Notes: generated by a model from the sequence alone, not told the origin. 64,000 bases of DNA from JAZTZP01 sp045637525 (GCA_045637525.1 JAZTZP010000044.1:29506-93505); one strand, 5' to 3'; positions 33,703 to 43,213 are shown, counted from the first letter of the stretch. Made by a program: numbers and translations.

Positions 33703-36531
33703 ATGGCAGAACATATAAAAATTCTCGGAGCAAGGGAAAACAATCTTAAAAATATAAACCTTACTATTCCGAGAGATAAACTTGTAGTATTTACCGGATT
33801 ATCCGGCTCCGGTAAGTCCTCGTTGGCTTTTGATACAATATACGCTGAAGGACAACGCAGATATATGGAATCATTATCCTCATATGCACGGCAGTTTTTG
33901 GGGCAAATGGACAAACCGGATGTAGACTATATTGAAGGTTTATCTCCGGCAATAAGTATAGACCAGAAGACTACTTCAAAAAATCCGCGTTCGACCGTCG
34001 GAACGGTCACAGAAATTTATGACTACCTTCGATTATTATATGCGCGCATAGGTACACCTCATTGTCCTAAATGCGGTCGTGAGGTTCAGAAACAATCGAT
34101 TGACCAGATTATCGACTGCATAATGGAGCTTCCTGAGGGTACAAAAATCCAGGTGCTTGCGCCTGTGGTTAAAAATAAAAAAGGTGAGCATAAAAAGATA
34201 TTTGAAAATGCAAAAAAAGACGGTTATGTTCGTGTCAGAGTTGACGGTGAAATTCTTGATATTAATGATGAAATTTCACTGCCTAAAACTTTTAAACACA
34301 GCATTGAAATAGTTGTTGACAGATTAAAAATACGTGATAATATAGCGAAGAGACTTACCGACTCTGTTGAAACCGCAATTAAATTAACCGGAAACGATGT
34401 AATGATTGATGTAATTGATAAAGAAATTCTTACATTCAGTCAGGCATATGCGTGTGCTGAATGCGGTATAAGTCTGCATGAGCTTACTCCGGCAATGTTT
34501 TCTTTTAATAATCCGGCAGGTGCATGCAGTCACTGCGACGGTCTTGGAAGTTTATCTCAGATTGATGAAACGCTGATCATCGAAGATGATAGTCTAAGCC
34601 TTATGGATGGTGTAATAAATGTATCAGGCTGGAGAGCTTGTACAGATAAAAACAGTATGGCATATATTTATTATTCTGCTTTAGCCGAACACATTGGTTT
34701 TGATCTTAATACTCCGTTTAAAGATTTAAGTGATACTGCTAAAAAGGCTGTTCTTTACGGAACAGACGGTGAGAAAATTACGGTTCGTTACGGCAAGGCA
34801 TATGGCGGAGGCGTATTAAAGGTTCCGTTTGAAGGTGTGGTTAATAATCTTCAACGCCGTTTTGAAACATCAGGCTCGGATTATTCAAAAAATGATATTG
34901 AAAAATATATAGACGTAGTAAAATGTCCGAAATGTCACGGAGCGCGCCTTAATGACGAAATTCTTGCTGTTACGATTAACGGGTTAAACATATATGAGCT
35001 CACGTTACTTCCGGTAAAGGAAGAAATGGAGTTTATTGAAAATCTTAAGCTTGATGAGCGTCAGCTGATAATTGCCCGTCAGATTGTAAAGGAAATTAAA
35101 TCAAGACTTAAGTTTTTGCTTGATGTAGGATTGGATTATCTTACACTCGCACGTTCTTCCGGAACTCTGTCGGGTGGTGAGGCACAGCGTATCCGACTTG
35201 CAACGCAGATAGGCTCAGGACTCACAGGCGTGTTGTATATATTGGATGAGCCGAGTATCGGATTGCATCAAAGGGATAACGATAAGCTTATTATGACCTT
35301 AAAAAACCTGAGAGATCTCGGTAATACGGTTATTGTAGTAGAGCATGACGAGGACACTATGTATGCGGCGGATCATATTGTAGATATCGGCCCCGGAGCG
35401 GGTATTCATGGCGGAAATATAGTGGGGCAGGGAGTAGTTGAAGATTTAATCAGCAGTCCCGATTCCTTAACCGGTGAATATCTTAGCGGCAGAAAATCCA
35501 TTCTCGTACCCGAAACAAGGCGTAAACCAAAGGGATGGATAAATGTTATCGGCGCTAAGGAAAATAATCTTAAAAATATTAATGTAAAAATTCCGCTCGG
35601 TGTTTTTGCGTGCGTGACAGGAGTATCCGGCTCGGGTAAAAGCTCACTTATAAACGAGATTGTTTATAAAAAACTTGCCCGTGTTTTAAATAAAGCAAGG
35701 ACTCATGCCGGCGCTCATAAAGATATTTTGGGAATTGAACAGCTCGATAAAATAATTGACATCGACCAGTCGCCAATCGGCAGAACACCCCGTTCAAACC
35801 CGGCAACATATACAGGACTTTTTGGTGATATAAGAGAAATTTTTGCTGCAACAAATGATGCTAAATCACGTGGATATAACGCCGGACGTTTTAGCTTTAA
35901 TGTAAAAGGCGGTCGCTGTGAATCCTGCACCGGAGATGGTATTGTAAAGATTGAGATGCATTTTCTTTCCGATGTGTATGTTCCTTGTGAGGTTTGTAAA
36001 GGTAAAAGATATAATCGTGAAACCTTAGAAGTGAAATACAAAGGCAAGAACATTTACGAAGTGCTTGAACTGACAGTTGATGAGGCAGCAGAGTTTTTTG
36101 AAAACATTCCAAAAATCAAAAAAAAGCTTGAAACACTTCAGTCAGTCGGATTAGGATATATTAAACTCGGGCAAAGCTCGACAACACTCTCAGGAGGCGA
36201 AGCCCAGCGTGTTAAGCTTGCAACGGAGCTTTCTAAAAGAAGTACCGGAAAGACAATATATGTACTTGATGAACCAACTACCGGCCTTCACACTGCGGAT
36301 GTTCATAAGCTTATTGACGTTTTGCAGACTCTCGTTGATACCGGCAACACGGTAATTGTAATTGAGCATAATCTTGACATGATTAAGACTGCCGATTATA
36401 TTATTGATATGGGGCCTGAAGGCGGAGCAGGTGGCGGAAAAGTCATTGCTACCGGCACTCCGGAGGAAGTATCGGAAAATAAAGCATCATATACCGGTCA
36501 TTATTTAAAAAAAGTATTGAAAAAACGTTAA
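33703..36531 (+). CDS. uvrA: Excinuclease ABC subunit A
   Basis: A 942-residue UvrA with two ABC ATPase modules. Walker A motifs are FTGLSGSGKSS (residues 30-40) and VTGVSGSGKSS in the second half; signature motifs are TLSGGEAQRIRLATQI and TLSGGEAQRVKLATEL. Zinc-binding clusters include CPKCGREV, CAECG with CSHCDG, and CESCTGDG with CEVCKGKRY. UvrA recognises DNA lesions and loads UvrB. Start is ATG 33703 with GGAGG at 33693-33697; the TTG at 33691 would overlap that site. It ends the rex-uvrA gene run. Confidence 0.97.
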   Translation: MAEHIKILGARENNLKNINLTIPRDKLVVFTGLSGSGKSSLAFDTIYAEGQRRYMESLSSYARQFLGQMDKPDVDYIEGLSPAISIDQKTTSKNPRSTVGTVTEIYDYLRLLYARIGTPHCPKCGREVQKQSIDQIIDCIMELPEGTKIQVLAPVVKNKKGEHKKIFENAKKDGYVRVRVDGEILDINDEISLPKTFKHSIEIVVDRLKIRDNIAKRLTDSVETAIKLTGNDVMIDVIDKEILTFSQAYACAECGISLHELTPAMFSFNNPAGACSHCDGLGSLSQIDETLIIEDDSLSLMDGVINVSGWRACTDKNSMAYIYYSALAEHIGFDLNTPFKDLSDTAKKAVLYGTDGEKITVRYGKAYGGGVLKVPFEGVVNNLQRRFETSGSDYSKNDIEKYIDVVKCPKCHGARLNDEILAVTINGLNIYELTLLPVKEEMEFIENLKLDERQLIIARQIVKEIKSRLKFLLDVGLDYLTLARSSGTLSGGEAQRIRLATQIGSGLTGVLYILDEPSIGLHQRDNDKLIMTLKNLRDLGNTVIVVEHDEDTMYAADHIVDIGPGAGIHGGNIVGQGVVEDLISSPDSLTGEYLSGRKSILVPETRRKPKGWINVIGAKENNLKNINVKIPLGVFACVTGVSGSGKSSLINEIVYKKLARVLNKARTHAGAHKDILGIEQLDKIIDIDQSPIGRTPRSNPATYTGLFGDIREIFAATNDAKSRGYNAGRFSFNVKGGRCESCTGDGIVKIEMHFLSDVYVPCEVCKGKRYNRETLEVKYKGKNIYEVLELTVDEAAEFFENIPKIKKKLETLQSVGLGYIKLGQSSTTLSGGEAQRVKLATELSKRSTGKTIYVLDEPTTGLHTADVHKLIDVLQTLVDTGNTVIVIEHNLDMIKTADYIIDMGPEGGAGGGKVIATGTPEEVSENKASYTGHYLKKVLKKR

Positions 36532-36547
36532 ATTTATATAAAAACAC

Positions 36548-36576
36548 TTGACAAATTGCGTTTTTAGTGTAATAAT
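36548..36576 (+). promoter_or_regulatory. Promoter of thrS
   Basis: TTGACA at 36548-36553, 17-base spacer and AATAAT at 36571-36576 (or TAATAA with 16). The 80-base leader that follows is too short for a T-box and has no T-box motif. Confidence 0.7.
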
Positions 36577-36655
36577 ATTATTATAAACATAATGGGGTTT
36601 TGTGATGTTTTTCACACACACATATACAGATATAATTTACGAAAGGATGAAATAA

Positions 36656-38401
36656 ATGGATAACGAATTACAAGTATTAAGACATTCCGCTTCACACGTA
36701 TTAGCTCAGGCGGTAAAAAGATTATTTCCGGAAACAAAGCTGGCTATCGGACCTGCAATTGATAACGGATTTTACTATGATTTTGATACGGAGCATACTT
36801 TTACTCCCGAAGATTTAGAACAGCTTGAAGCTGAAATGAAAAAGATTGCAAAGGAAAACCTTAAGATAGAGCGTTTTGAGCTTCCGAGAGCTGAAGCTTT
36901 AGAGCTTATGAAGGATGAGCCATATAAAGTCGAGCTTATCAACGATTTACCTGAAGGTGAAACAATCTCTTTCTATAAACAAGGTGAATTTACTGATCTC
37001 TGTGCAGGCCCGCACGTAGGCTATACAAGTAAGGTAAAGGCATACAAGCTTCTCAGTGCGACAGGAGCATATTGGAGAGGCGATGAAAAGAATAAAATGC
37101 TTCAGCGTATATACGGTACTGCTTTTTCAAACAAAACAGAATTAGAAGAGTATCTCACACAGCTTGAAGAAGCAAAGAAGCGTGATCATAATAAATTAGG
37201 TCGTGAGCTTGAATTGTTTACCACATCAGAAGTTATAGGTCAGGGTTTACCTATTCTTTTGCCTAAGGGTGCAAGAATAATACAGCAATTACAGCGTTTT
37301 GTTGAAGACGAAGAAGAAAAGCGTGGCTGGCAGCTTACGAAAACTCCGTTAATGGCAAAAAGCGATTTATACAAAATATCCGGTCACTGGGATCATTATC
37401 AGGACGGTATGTTTGTATTAGGTGATGAAGAAAAAGACAAGGAAGTTTTTGCACTTCGTCCTATGACATGTCCTTTTCAGTATCAGGCATTTTTAAACAG
37501 AGGCCGTTCATACCGTGATTTGCCTATGCGTCTTAACGAAACCTCTACTTTATTCAGAAACGAAGCGTCGGGAGAGATGCACGGTCTTATAAGAGTGCGT
37601 CAGTTTACAATTTCAGAAGGTCACCTTATGTGTACTCCGGAGCAACTTGAAGACGAATTCAGAGGTTGTCTTGAGTTAGCTATATATATGCTTAAAACAT
37701 TAGGACTTTATGAAGATGTTTCTTACAGATTCTCACAGTGGGATCCTGATAACAGAGAAAAGTATATAGGCACTGATGAGCAGTGGGACGAAGCTCAGGG
37801 GATGATGGAACGAATACTTGACAAGCTTGAAATACCTTATGTAGTCGGTGTTGGCGAAGCTGCATTCTATGGACCTAAGGTTGATATTCAGATAAAAAAT
37901 GTTCACGGCAAAGAAGATACTCTCATTACAATACAAATAGATCAGATGCTTGCTGAAAAGTTTGGTATGGAATATGTTGATACAGACGGAAAAAAGAAAA
38001 ATCCGTATATCATACACAGAACTTCTCTCGGTTGCTATGAAAGAACTCTTGCATTGCTTATAGAAAAGTATGCTGGTGCATTCCCACTTTGGCTTGCACC
38101 TGTTCAGGTGAAGCTTCTTGCAATAGCTGACAGACATCTTGATTATGCATATCAGGTAAGAGATGAACTGATGAAACGTGGTATTAAGAGAGTTGAAATC
38201 GATGACCGTTCAGAAAAAATCGGATACAAGATAAGAGAAGCTCAATTAGAGAAGGTTCCTTATATGATTGTTCTTGGCGATAAAGATATAGAAAATAATA
38301 CAGTTTCTGTTCGTTCGCGTAAAAACGGTGATTTGGGTGCAATGTCAATAGATGATGCAATTAAAATGTTTACTGAAGAAATCAATACAAAGCAGCTTTA
38401 A
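36656..38401 (+). CDS. thrS: Threonyl-tRNA synthetase lacking the N-terminal TGS domain
   Basis: A 581-residue class II synthetase, about 60 residues shorter than E. coli ThrRS (642). It opens directly at the editing domain: HSASH (residues 10-14) and CAGPH give the His, His, Cys and His residues of the N2 editing site, so serine removal should be intact. Catalytic motifs follow: MTCPFQYQ with the zinc cysteine, FRNEASGEMHGLIRVRQF (motif 2), SEGHLMCT and IHRTSLGCYERTLALLIE (motif 3). The anticodon-binding domain is the last 110 residues. Only 124 bases separate it from uvrA, so no TGS region is hidden upstream. AAAGGATG precedes the ATG. Confidence 0.93.
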   Translation: MDNELQVLRHSASHVLAQAVKRLFPETKLAIGPAIDNGFYYDFDTEHTFTPEDLEQLEAEMKKIAKENLKIERFELPRAEALELMKDEPYKVELINDLPEGETISFYKQGEFTDLCAGPHVGYTSKVKAYKLLSATGAYWRGDEKNKMLQRIYGTAFSNKTELEEYLTQLEEAKKRDHNKLGRELELFTTSEVIGQGLPILLPKGARIIQQLQRFVEDEEEKRGWQLTKTPLMAKSDLYKISGHWDHYQDGMFVLGDEEKDKEVFALRPMTCPFQYQAFLNRGRSYRDLPMRLNETSTLFRNEASGEMHGLIRVRQFTISEGHLMCTPEQLEDEFRGCLELAIYMLKTLGLYEDVSYRFSQWDPDNREKYIGTDEQWDEAQGMMERILDKLEIPYVVGVGEAAFYGPKVDIQIKNVHGKEDTLITIQIDQMLAEKFGMEYVDTDGKKKNPYIIHRTSLGCYERTLALLIEKYAGAFPLWLAPVQVKLLAIADRHLDYAYQVRDELMKRGIKRVEIDDRSEKIGYKIREAQLEKVPYMIVLGDKDIENNTVSVRSRKNGDLGAMSIDDAIKMFTEEINTKQL

Positions 38402-38413
38402 TAAAAGTAACAG

Positions 38414-38450
38414 ATCACCTCATGCCGCATAATATGCAGTATGGGGTGAT
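38414..38450 (+). promoter_or_regulatory. Hairpin that covers the yunB ribosome-binding site
   Basis: ATCACCTCAT (38414-38423) pairs with ATGGGGTGAT (38441-38450) over ten bases with one wobble, and GCAT/ATGC extends it toward an AAT loop. The second arm contains the GGGGTG Shine-Dalgarno site of yunB (ATG 38455). It begins 13 bases after the thrS stop and lacks a T tract, so translation control is at least as likely as termination. Confidence 0.55.
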
Positions 38451-38454
38451 TTGC

Positions 38455-39120
38455 ATGAAACTGAATCTTGGCAGAAGAAGATGTGGCGGATTATTTATAA
38501 AAGCTATAATTATTGCCTTTTTTGCTGTTTTTTTTCTTATTGGTATTTTGATAATAAAGCTTAATCCTGTATACCTTGAGCATGCCGCGTCATACGTTTT
38601 CAGCGATGCAAATCTTATCCTCAACAGACGTGTTGAGGAGCTCTGCAACAGCCTGTCAACGGAGTATGATGATTTTATTTCGCTCCAACGCGACAACAGC
38701 GGCAAAATAACAGCTATGCACACAAATACTGCGGCTGTAAATAAATTCAAGTCAGGAATTGTGAGCGAGCTTGAAAATACATCCCTCAACATGCATGACG
38801 GATATGTATATATTCCTTTTGGCTCTGTTTTGGGAATACCTGTTTTTTCAGCGTCCGGTCCTAAGCTTCGGTTTAAGGTTTATCCGATAGGGAAGACTGA
38901 GATTGATTTTACAAGTGATTTTTCGGATGCCGGAATAAATCAGGTTCGACACTCTTTGTACATGGATGTAAGTGTAACATTTAGTATAACAAATTCAGTT
39001 TTAACACGCGATGAAACGGTTAAAACATCAGTCCTTATCGGTGAAACGGTAATTGTAGGCGATGTTCCTGAGTTTTACGGAAACGGCGGAATATATAAAG
39101 GAGATATAAACAATGACTGA
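38455..39120 (+). CDS. yunB: Sporulation protein YunB
   Basis: A 221-residue protein with one N-terminal membrane helix (IKAIIIAFFAVFFLIGILII). The rest matches the YunB family: an SDANLILNRRVEELCNSL segment, then HDGYVYIPFGSVLGIPVFS and a C-terminal stretch rich in hydrophobic beta strands ending near VIVGDVPEFYGN. In B. subtilis yunB is expressed under SigE in the mother cell and its loss impairs sporulation; the biochemical role is not known. Its last eight bases overlap ligA, so the sporulation gene sits between two housekeeping genes. Confidence 0.8.
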   Translation: MKLNLGRRRCGGLFIKAIIIAFFAVFFLIGILIIKLNPVYLEHAASYVFSDANLILNRRVEELCNSLSTEYDDFISLQRDNSGKITAMHTNTAAVNKFKSGIVSELENTSLNMHDGYVYIPFGSVLGIPVFSASGPKLRFKVYPIGKTEIDFTSDFSDAGINQVRHSLYMDVSVTFSITNSVLTRDETVKTSVLIGETVIVGDVPEFYGNGGIYKGDINND

Positions 39121-41095
39121 AGAAGAATTAAAAATTAAAGAACTTACGGATTTTTTAAACTATCATAGCCACAAATATTATGTTCTCGACAGTCCTGAGA
39201 TAAGTGATTTTGAATACGACAAAAAACTTCGTGAGTTAAAAGAACTTGAGGATAAATTTCCACAGTATAAAAAAACAAACTCACCAACCGGCAGGGTCGG
39301 TGGCGTAGTTCTTGATAAATTTCAGCAGGTTGTTCACAGCGTAAAAATGGAAAGCTTACAGGACGCCTTTAGTTTTGATGAAATTATTGAGTTTGATAAC
39401 AAAGTAGTCACAGCGATTGGTGATGCCGAATACATTGTTGAATATAAGATTGATGGATTGTCAGTTTCATTAGAATATGTTAACGGTGATTTTGTTCGTG
39501 GCTCTACAAGGGGCGACGGAACAGTAGGGGAGGACGTTACCGAAAATATCAAAACAATTAAATCAGTTCCTATGAAGCTTAATAATCCCGTTCCGTATCT
39601 TGAGGTGCGTGGTGAAGTATATATGCCGAGAAGCAGTTTTATTAAGCTTAATGAACTTCGTGAGTCTTTGGACGAACCGTTATTTGCAAATCCGAGAAAT
39701 GCTGCAGCCGGATCACTCAGGCAGTTAGATTCAGGGATTGCGGCACAGCGTAATCTTGACATATTTATTTTCAATATTCAGCAAATTGAAGGCATGAGTT
39801 TTAATACCCACACCGAAAGTCTTGACTATCTGATTTCACAGGGCTTCAAAGTTGTTCCTGTAAAATCAGCATATCAGAATATTAATGACGTTTTTAAACG
39901 TATAACAGAAATTGGTGAAAGTCGTGAGGATTTGCCGTTTGACATCGACGGTGCAGTTGTAAAGGTTAATTCCTTGCACTCAAGAACAGAACTCGGCTCA
40001 ACATCAAAGTTTCCACGTTGGGCAATAGCTTATAAATTTCCGGCAGAACAGAAAAAAACAAAAATTAAAGATATTCTTATAAATATAGGCAGAACAGGCG
40101 TATTGACACCTCTTGCAATTCTTGAAACTGTACGTGTTGCCGGTACAAATGTTTCAAAAGCTACACTTCATAATATAGACTATATTACAGAAAAAGACAT
40201 AAAAATTGGCGATACGGTAATTATTGAAAAAGCAGGCGATATAATACCGGCTGTTGTTGAAGTATGCAAAGAAGAACGTGACGGCAGCGAAAAAAGCTTT
40301 ATAATGCCCGATAAATGTCCTGTATGCGGTGCGGCTGTTGTAAGAGAAGACGGTGAAGCGGCATACAGGTGTACAGGGATGGAATGTCCTGCTCAACAGC
40401 TCCGGAATATAATACACTTTGTTTCAAGAAACGCAATGAATATTGATGGACTGGGTGCGTCAATTGTTGAACAGATGCTTGAAAAAGGTCTGATTCATGA
40501 CGCCGCTGATTTATATTACACTAAAGCAGAACAAATAGCACAAATGGACAAGCTTGGCGAAAAATCGGCATCAAATCTTATAAATACAATTGAAAACAGT
40601 AAATCCAATCCGCTTCACAGGTTGATTACAGCGCTCGGAATACGTCATATCGGCGAAAAAGCCGCCCGTGTTTTAGCTGATAAATATAAGACAATTGACA
40701 ATATAATTAATGCTGATGAAAATGATATGTCTGAAATTAATGATATAGGCGGTATTATGGCTAAATCCGTACATGATTTTTTTGCTGAGCCTCAGAATAT
40801 CGAATTTATTAACAAGTTAAAGGCAGCCGGTGTGAATATGACAGCAGAGGAAAGCGAAATAACAGACAACAGATTTGAAAATATGACTTTTGTTCTTACA
40901 GGAACGTTATCTCAATATACAAGAAACGAAGCAGCTGAGATTATTCAAAAATTCGGTGGAAAAACAAGCTCTTCAGTCTCTAAAAAAACAACTTATGTAC
41001 TTGCAGGCGAAGAAGCCGGCAGTAAGCTTGATAAGGCAAATCAACTCGGTGTTTTGGTAATATCCGAAGCTGATTTTGAGGAGATGATAAAATGA
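39113..41095 (+). CDS. ligA: NAD+-dependent DNA ligase
   Basis: A 660-residue LigA. The adenylated lysine is Lys112 in EYKIDGLSVSLEY. The Ia domain starts with YHSHKYYVLDSPEISDFEYD for NMN binding. A four-cysteine zinc finger lies in CPVCGAAV and CTGMECPAQ. Helix-hairpin-helix repeats follow and the last 80 residues form a BRCT domain (FENMTFVLTGTLSQYTRNEA). It seals nicks in replication and repair. It overlaps yunB upstream and the next gene downstream by four bases. Confidence 0.96.
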   Translation: MTEEELKIKELTDFLNYHSHKYYVLDSPEISDFEYDKKLRELKELEDKFPQYKKTNSPTGRVGGVVLDKFQQVVHSVKMESLQDAFSFDEIIEFDNKVVTAIGDAEYIVEYKIDGLSVSLEYVNGDFVRGSTRGDGTVGEDVTENIKTIKSVPMKLNNPVPYLEVRGEVYMPRSSFIKLNELRESLDEPLFANPRNAAAGSLRQLDSGIAAQRNLDIFIFNIQQIEGMSFNTHTESLDYLISQGFKVVPVKSAYQNINDVFKRITEIGESREDLPFDIDGAVVKVNSLHSRTELGSTSKFPRWAIAYKFPAEQKKTKIKDILINIGRTGVLTPLAILETVRVAGTNVSKATLHNIDYITEKDIKIGDTVIIEKAGDIIPAVVEVCKEERDGSEKSFIMPDKCPVCGAAVVREDGEAAYRCTGMECPAQQLRNIIHFVSRNAMNIDGLGASIVEQMLEKGLIHDAADLYYTKAEQIAQMDKLGEKSASNLINTIENSKSNPLHRLITALGIRHIGEKAARVLADKYKTIDNIINADENDMSEINDIGGIMAKSVHDFFAEPQNIEFINKLKAAGVNMTAEESEITDNRFENMTFVLTGTLSQYTRNEAAEIIQKFGGKTSSSVSKKTTYVLAGEEAGSKLDKANQLGVLVISEADFEEMIK

Positions 41096-41826
41096 ACACT
41101 TCCTCAAACAAATGTTCGTTTGTTTTATTAGATTTTCGAACAAACAAACGAAATATAGGCGTTCTTAAGCAAATTGGCTATTCAGTATTGCTGACAAAAA
41201 GGCTGAATTCAGTATATGAAGCAATATCAGGTCATGTTGATATACAAATATGTAAGGTTGGCTCAAAATATATCTGTGAGCCAACCGTATATGATTATTA
41301 CAGGGAAATGATTAAGGACGAATATTTAATAAGCGGCAAAAAGGAATTAAAAAATGAATATCCCGAAGATATTGCATATAATATCTGTACATTTAACAGT
41401 GTTGCAATTCACAACTTTAAATACACAGATACAATCGTTTCAGAAGAACTAAAATTAAATTCCTATAATCTGATTAATGTAAAACAAGGATACAGTAAAT
41501 GCAGTATCTGTAAAATCACAGAAAATGCTTTTATAACAGCTGATGAAAATATATATCGAACTGCAATACAAAATAATTTTGATGTGCTCAAAATAAATCC
41601 CGGTTATATAAAATTAGAAGGATTTGAATATGGATTTTTAGGAGGCGCATCAGGACTGATTGAAAAAAATATTTTAGCAGTTAACGGTACACTAAAAAAA
41701 CATCCTGATTATAATAATATAAAATCGTTTTGTAACAACTATAATGTAGATATATTAGAATTAAGCAATGAAACGCCGGAGGACGTTGGTTCAATATTAA
41801 AATTAGACTCTAATTCCGTTAAATAG
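41092..41826 (+). CDS. Uncharacterised protein, GME-fold (DUF6873-like)
   Basis: A 244-residue protein overlapping ligA by ATGA. No standard catalytic motif is obvious. The alternation of short strands and the segments YGFLGGASGLIEKNILAVNGTL and ELSNETPEDVGSIL resemble the beta/alpha propeller of guanidino-group-modifying enzymes, and I recall this size and pattern from the DUF6873 family. The residues expected of active amidinotransferases or arginine deiminases are not clear, so an enzymatic activity is not claimed. The first 60 bases contain a ten-base inverted repeat (TTCGTTTGTT with AACAAACGAA). Confidence 0.5.
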   Translation: MNTSSNKCSFVLLDFRTNKRNIGVLKQIGYSVLLTKRLNSVYEAISGHVDIQICKVGSKYICEPTVYDYYREMIKDEYLISGKKELKNEYPEDIAYNICTFNSVAIHNFKYTDTIVSEELKLNSYNLINVKQGYSKCSICKITENAFITADENIYRTAIQNNFDVLKINPGYIKLEGFEYGFLGGASGLIEKNILAVNGTLKKHPDYNNIKSFCNNYNVDILELSNETPEDVGSILKLDSNSVK

Positions 41827-41944
41827 TTATTTATAAGAATTAGATTGAGATTTTTAAAACTATCCCCCTTCTGATGTATTTATAACTAACATGTAGGATT
41901 TTATCTGTTCTGTTTAAAATTTTGATTTTGGTAAATAATAAAAG

Positions 41945-41974
41945 TGTGGCAATGCATTTTTTTGCATTGCCACA
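41945..41974. terminator. Perfect 12-base hairpin between convergent genes
   Basis: TGTGGCAATGCA (41945-41956) and TGCATTGCCACA (41963-41974) with a T6 loop. It serves as terminator for the minus-strand XRE gene and lies 118 bases after the plus-strand gene. A nearly identical hairpin follows cotJC at 50620-50648. Confidence 0.85.
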
Positions 41975-42011
41975 AGTCTGTTAATCCTGCTTATCGAAAG
42001 CAAACATTTTT
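41945..42011 (-). pseudogene. Orphan copy of the cotJC 3' end with terminator
   Basis: Read on the minus strand this stretch would encode CKKMFAFDKQD and a stop, closely matching the authentic cotJC end CKKIFTFDK and stop at 50659, and is then followed by the same GGCAATGC/GCATTGCC terminator. Stem bases differ in a paired way (GTGGC...GCCAC here, GCGGC...GCCGC there). Both copies have the same orientation. The XRE-desulfoferrodoxin gene stops inside its first bases, in another frame. It looks like the leftover of a duplicated cotJC tail. Confidence 0.55.
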
Positions 42012-42596
42012 TTACAGTGAATAAAAGAAAAGTCCGTGCTTGTTACAGTAATAATAAAGCTTTCCTCCGTACATTTTCGGGAATCTGACTGCCGGATCCT
42101 GTTCGGGATATAGTCGTATTGTCAGAACTCTGTCAGAGCCTACGTATGCAACAAATCTGATAAAATGCTCCTTTGTCATTTCATGATTTAGCTCAATATA
42201 AAAATCATTTTCAATTTCAAAAACTTTGATTTCGTGCTCAATATCTGCACATACAGCTTCAGAACGTTCAATCGTTTTACCGCAACACACAAGCTGACAA
42301 TCACCCGTTCCCTGTGAAATACTGCCACAATGAGGGCATACATAGAATTTTGTTTTTTTCATATTCCCTGCTTCCTTTGTGTTCAGCTCAAGAATGCCGG
42401 ACAAGATAGTTTTTTCGCTTACTCCGAGTATATCGGCTAATGCTGATACTGTTGATACATCAGGAAATCCGTGCCCGGTTTCCCACTTTGAAACAGTTTT
42501 CGGCACAATGCCTAACTTGTCGGCAACTTGTTTTTGTGTCATTCCCTTGGCTTTTCTTAAATCGCAAAGTAGTTTTCCGTTTTTACTTAAATCCAT
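42012..42596 (-). CDS. XRE-type HTH domain fused to a desulfoferrodoxin/superoxide reductase
   Basis: A 194-residue two-part protein. Residues 7-62 are a Cro/CI helix-turn-helix (KGMTQKQVADKLGIVPKTVS, KWETGHGFPDVSTV). Residues 85-110 match the desulfoferrodoxin rubredoxin-like site: Cys87, Cys90, Cys104 and Cys105 (CPHCG ... LVCCGK). The remainder matches the superoxide reductase iron site: His121, His138, His144, Cys184 and His187 in NHEMTKEHFI and YYCNKHGLF, the expected four His and one Cys. Thus both centres appear intact. A redox-sensing transcription factor is a natural reading; SOR enzyme tethered to DNA is the alternative. Confidence 0.8.
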   Translation of the reverse strand: MDLSKNGKLLCDLRKAKGMTQKQVADKLGIVPKTVSKWETGHGFPDVSTVSALADILGVSEKTILSGILELNTKEAGNMKKTKFYVCPHCGSISQGTGDCQLVCCGKTIERSEAVCADIEHEIKVFEIENDFYIELNHEMTKEHFIRFVAYVGSDRVLTIRLYPEQDPAVRFPKMYGGKLYYYCNKHGLFFYSL

Positions 42597-42667
42597 TGTT
42601 ATTACCTCCCTAATTTAAGTATAAAGCAGTAATACAGAATAAACAATCCACTATCCGTACATATCTC

Positions 42668-43213
42668 TCATACCTCAATTATGTAATGATCATAACAGTT
42701 TATAAGCTTAACATTATTGTAATTAAGTTCTCTTGTACCGCCGTAATTTAAATGAAAATGTCCGTATAGATGAAGTTTTACCGTGAGTTTGTCGTACACT
42801 TCTTTAAAGCACTCGCTTCCGGCATGATAACCACCGCCATCGCCCAAACCTTTGGTTGGACAATGCGTAACGAGAACATCAATTTTTTTATTCTTCTTTA
42901 AAAGCTTCTTTACATCTTTTTCAATTTGTTTTTTATTACATGCTTCAATCCCGTCAATTCCGGAAACAATCACTCCGCAAATATTAAATGTCTTATTCCC
43001 AATGTATTTGATTTTCCTGTGAGGGAAAGTACGTTTAACATGATTGCCATGCAGAAAAAACAACGGCTTATTGAGCATTTGTTGAACATCGTTCAAATAT
43101 GCAGTCGATAAATCACCGCTAGATATTATAAAGTCAATATCCTGAAGTTTTTCTGCATTACTTTCAAAATATGGATAATTTTCAAAATCAGAAATCACTA
43201 AAATTTTAGCCAT
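42668..43213 (-). CDS. Calcineurin-like metallophosphoesterase
   Basis: A 181-residue phosphoesterase-fold protein. Motifs in order: ISDFEN where the family usually has DxH, SGDLS (GD), HGNH (GNHD/E), THCP, and YGHFH (GHxH). The first histidine is replaced by glutamate (Asp-Phe-Glu), which might alter metal use. No substrate can be assigned. It overlaps the DUF5714 gene upstream by eight bases, so the two are translated together. Confidence 0.75.
   Translation of the reverse strand: MAKILVISDFENYPYFESNAEKLQDIDFIISSGDLSTAYLNDVQQMLNKPLFFLHGNHVKRTFPHRKIKYIGNKTFNICGVIVSGIDGIEACNKKQIEKDVKKLLKKNKKIDVLVTHCPTKGLGDGGGYHAGSECFKEVYDKLTVKLHLYGHFHLNYGGTRELNYNNVKLINCYDHYIIEV

Noticed and set aside
36532..36655. 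T-box riboswitch before thrS
   Set aside because: Leader too short, no T-box sequence and no antiterminator/terminator pair.
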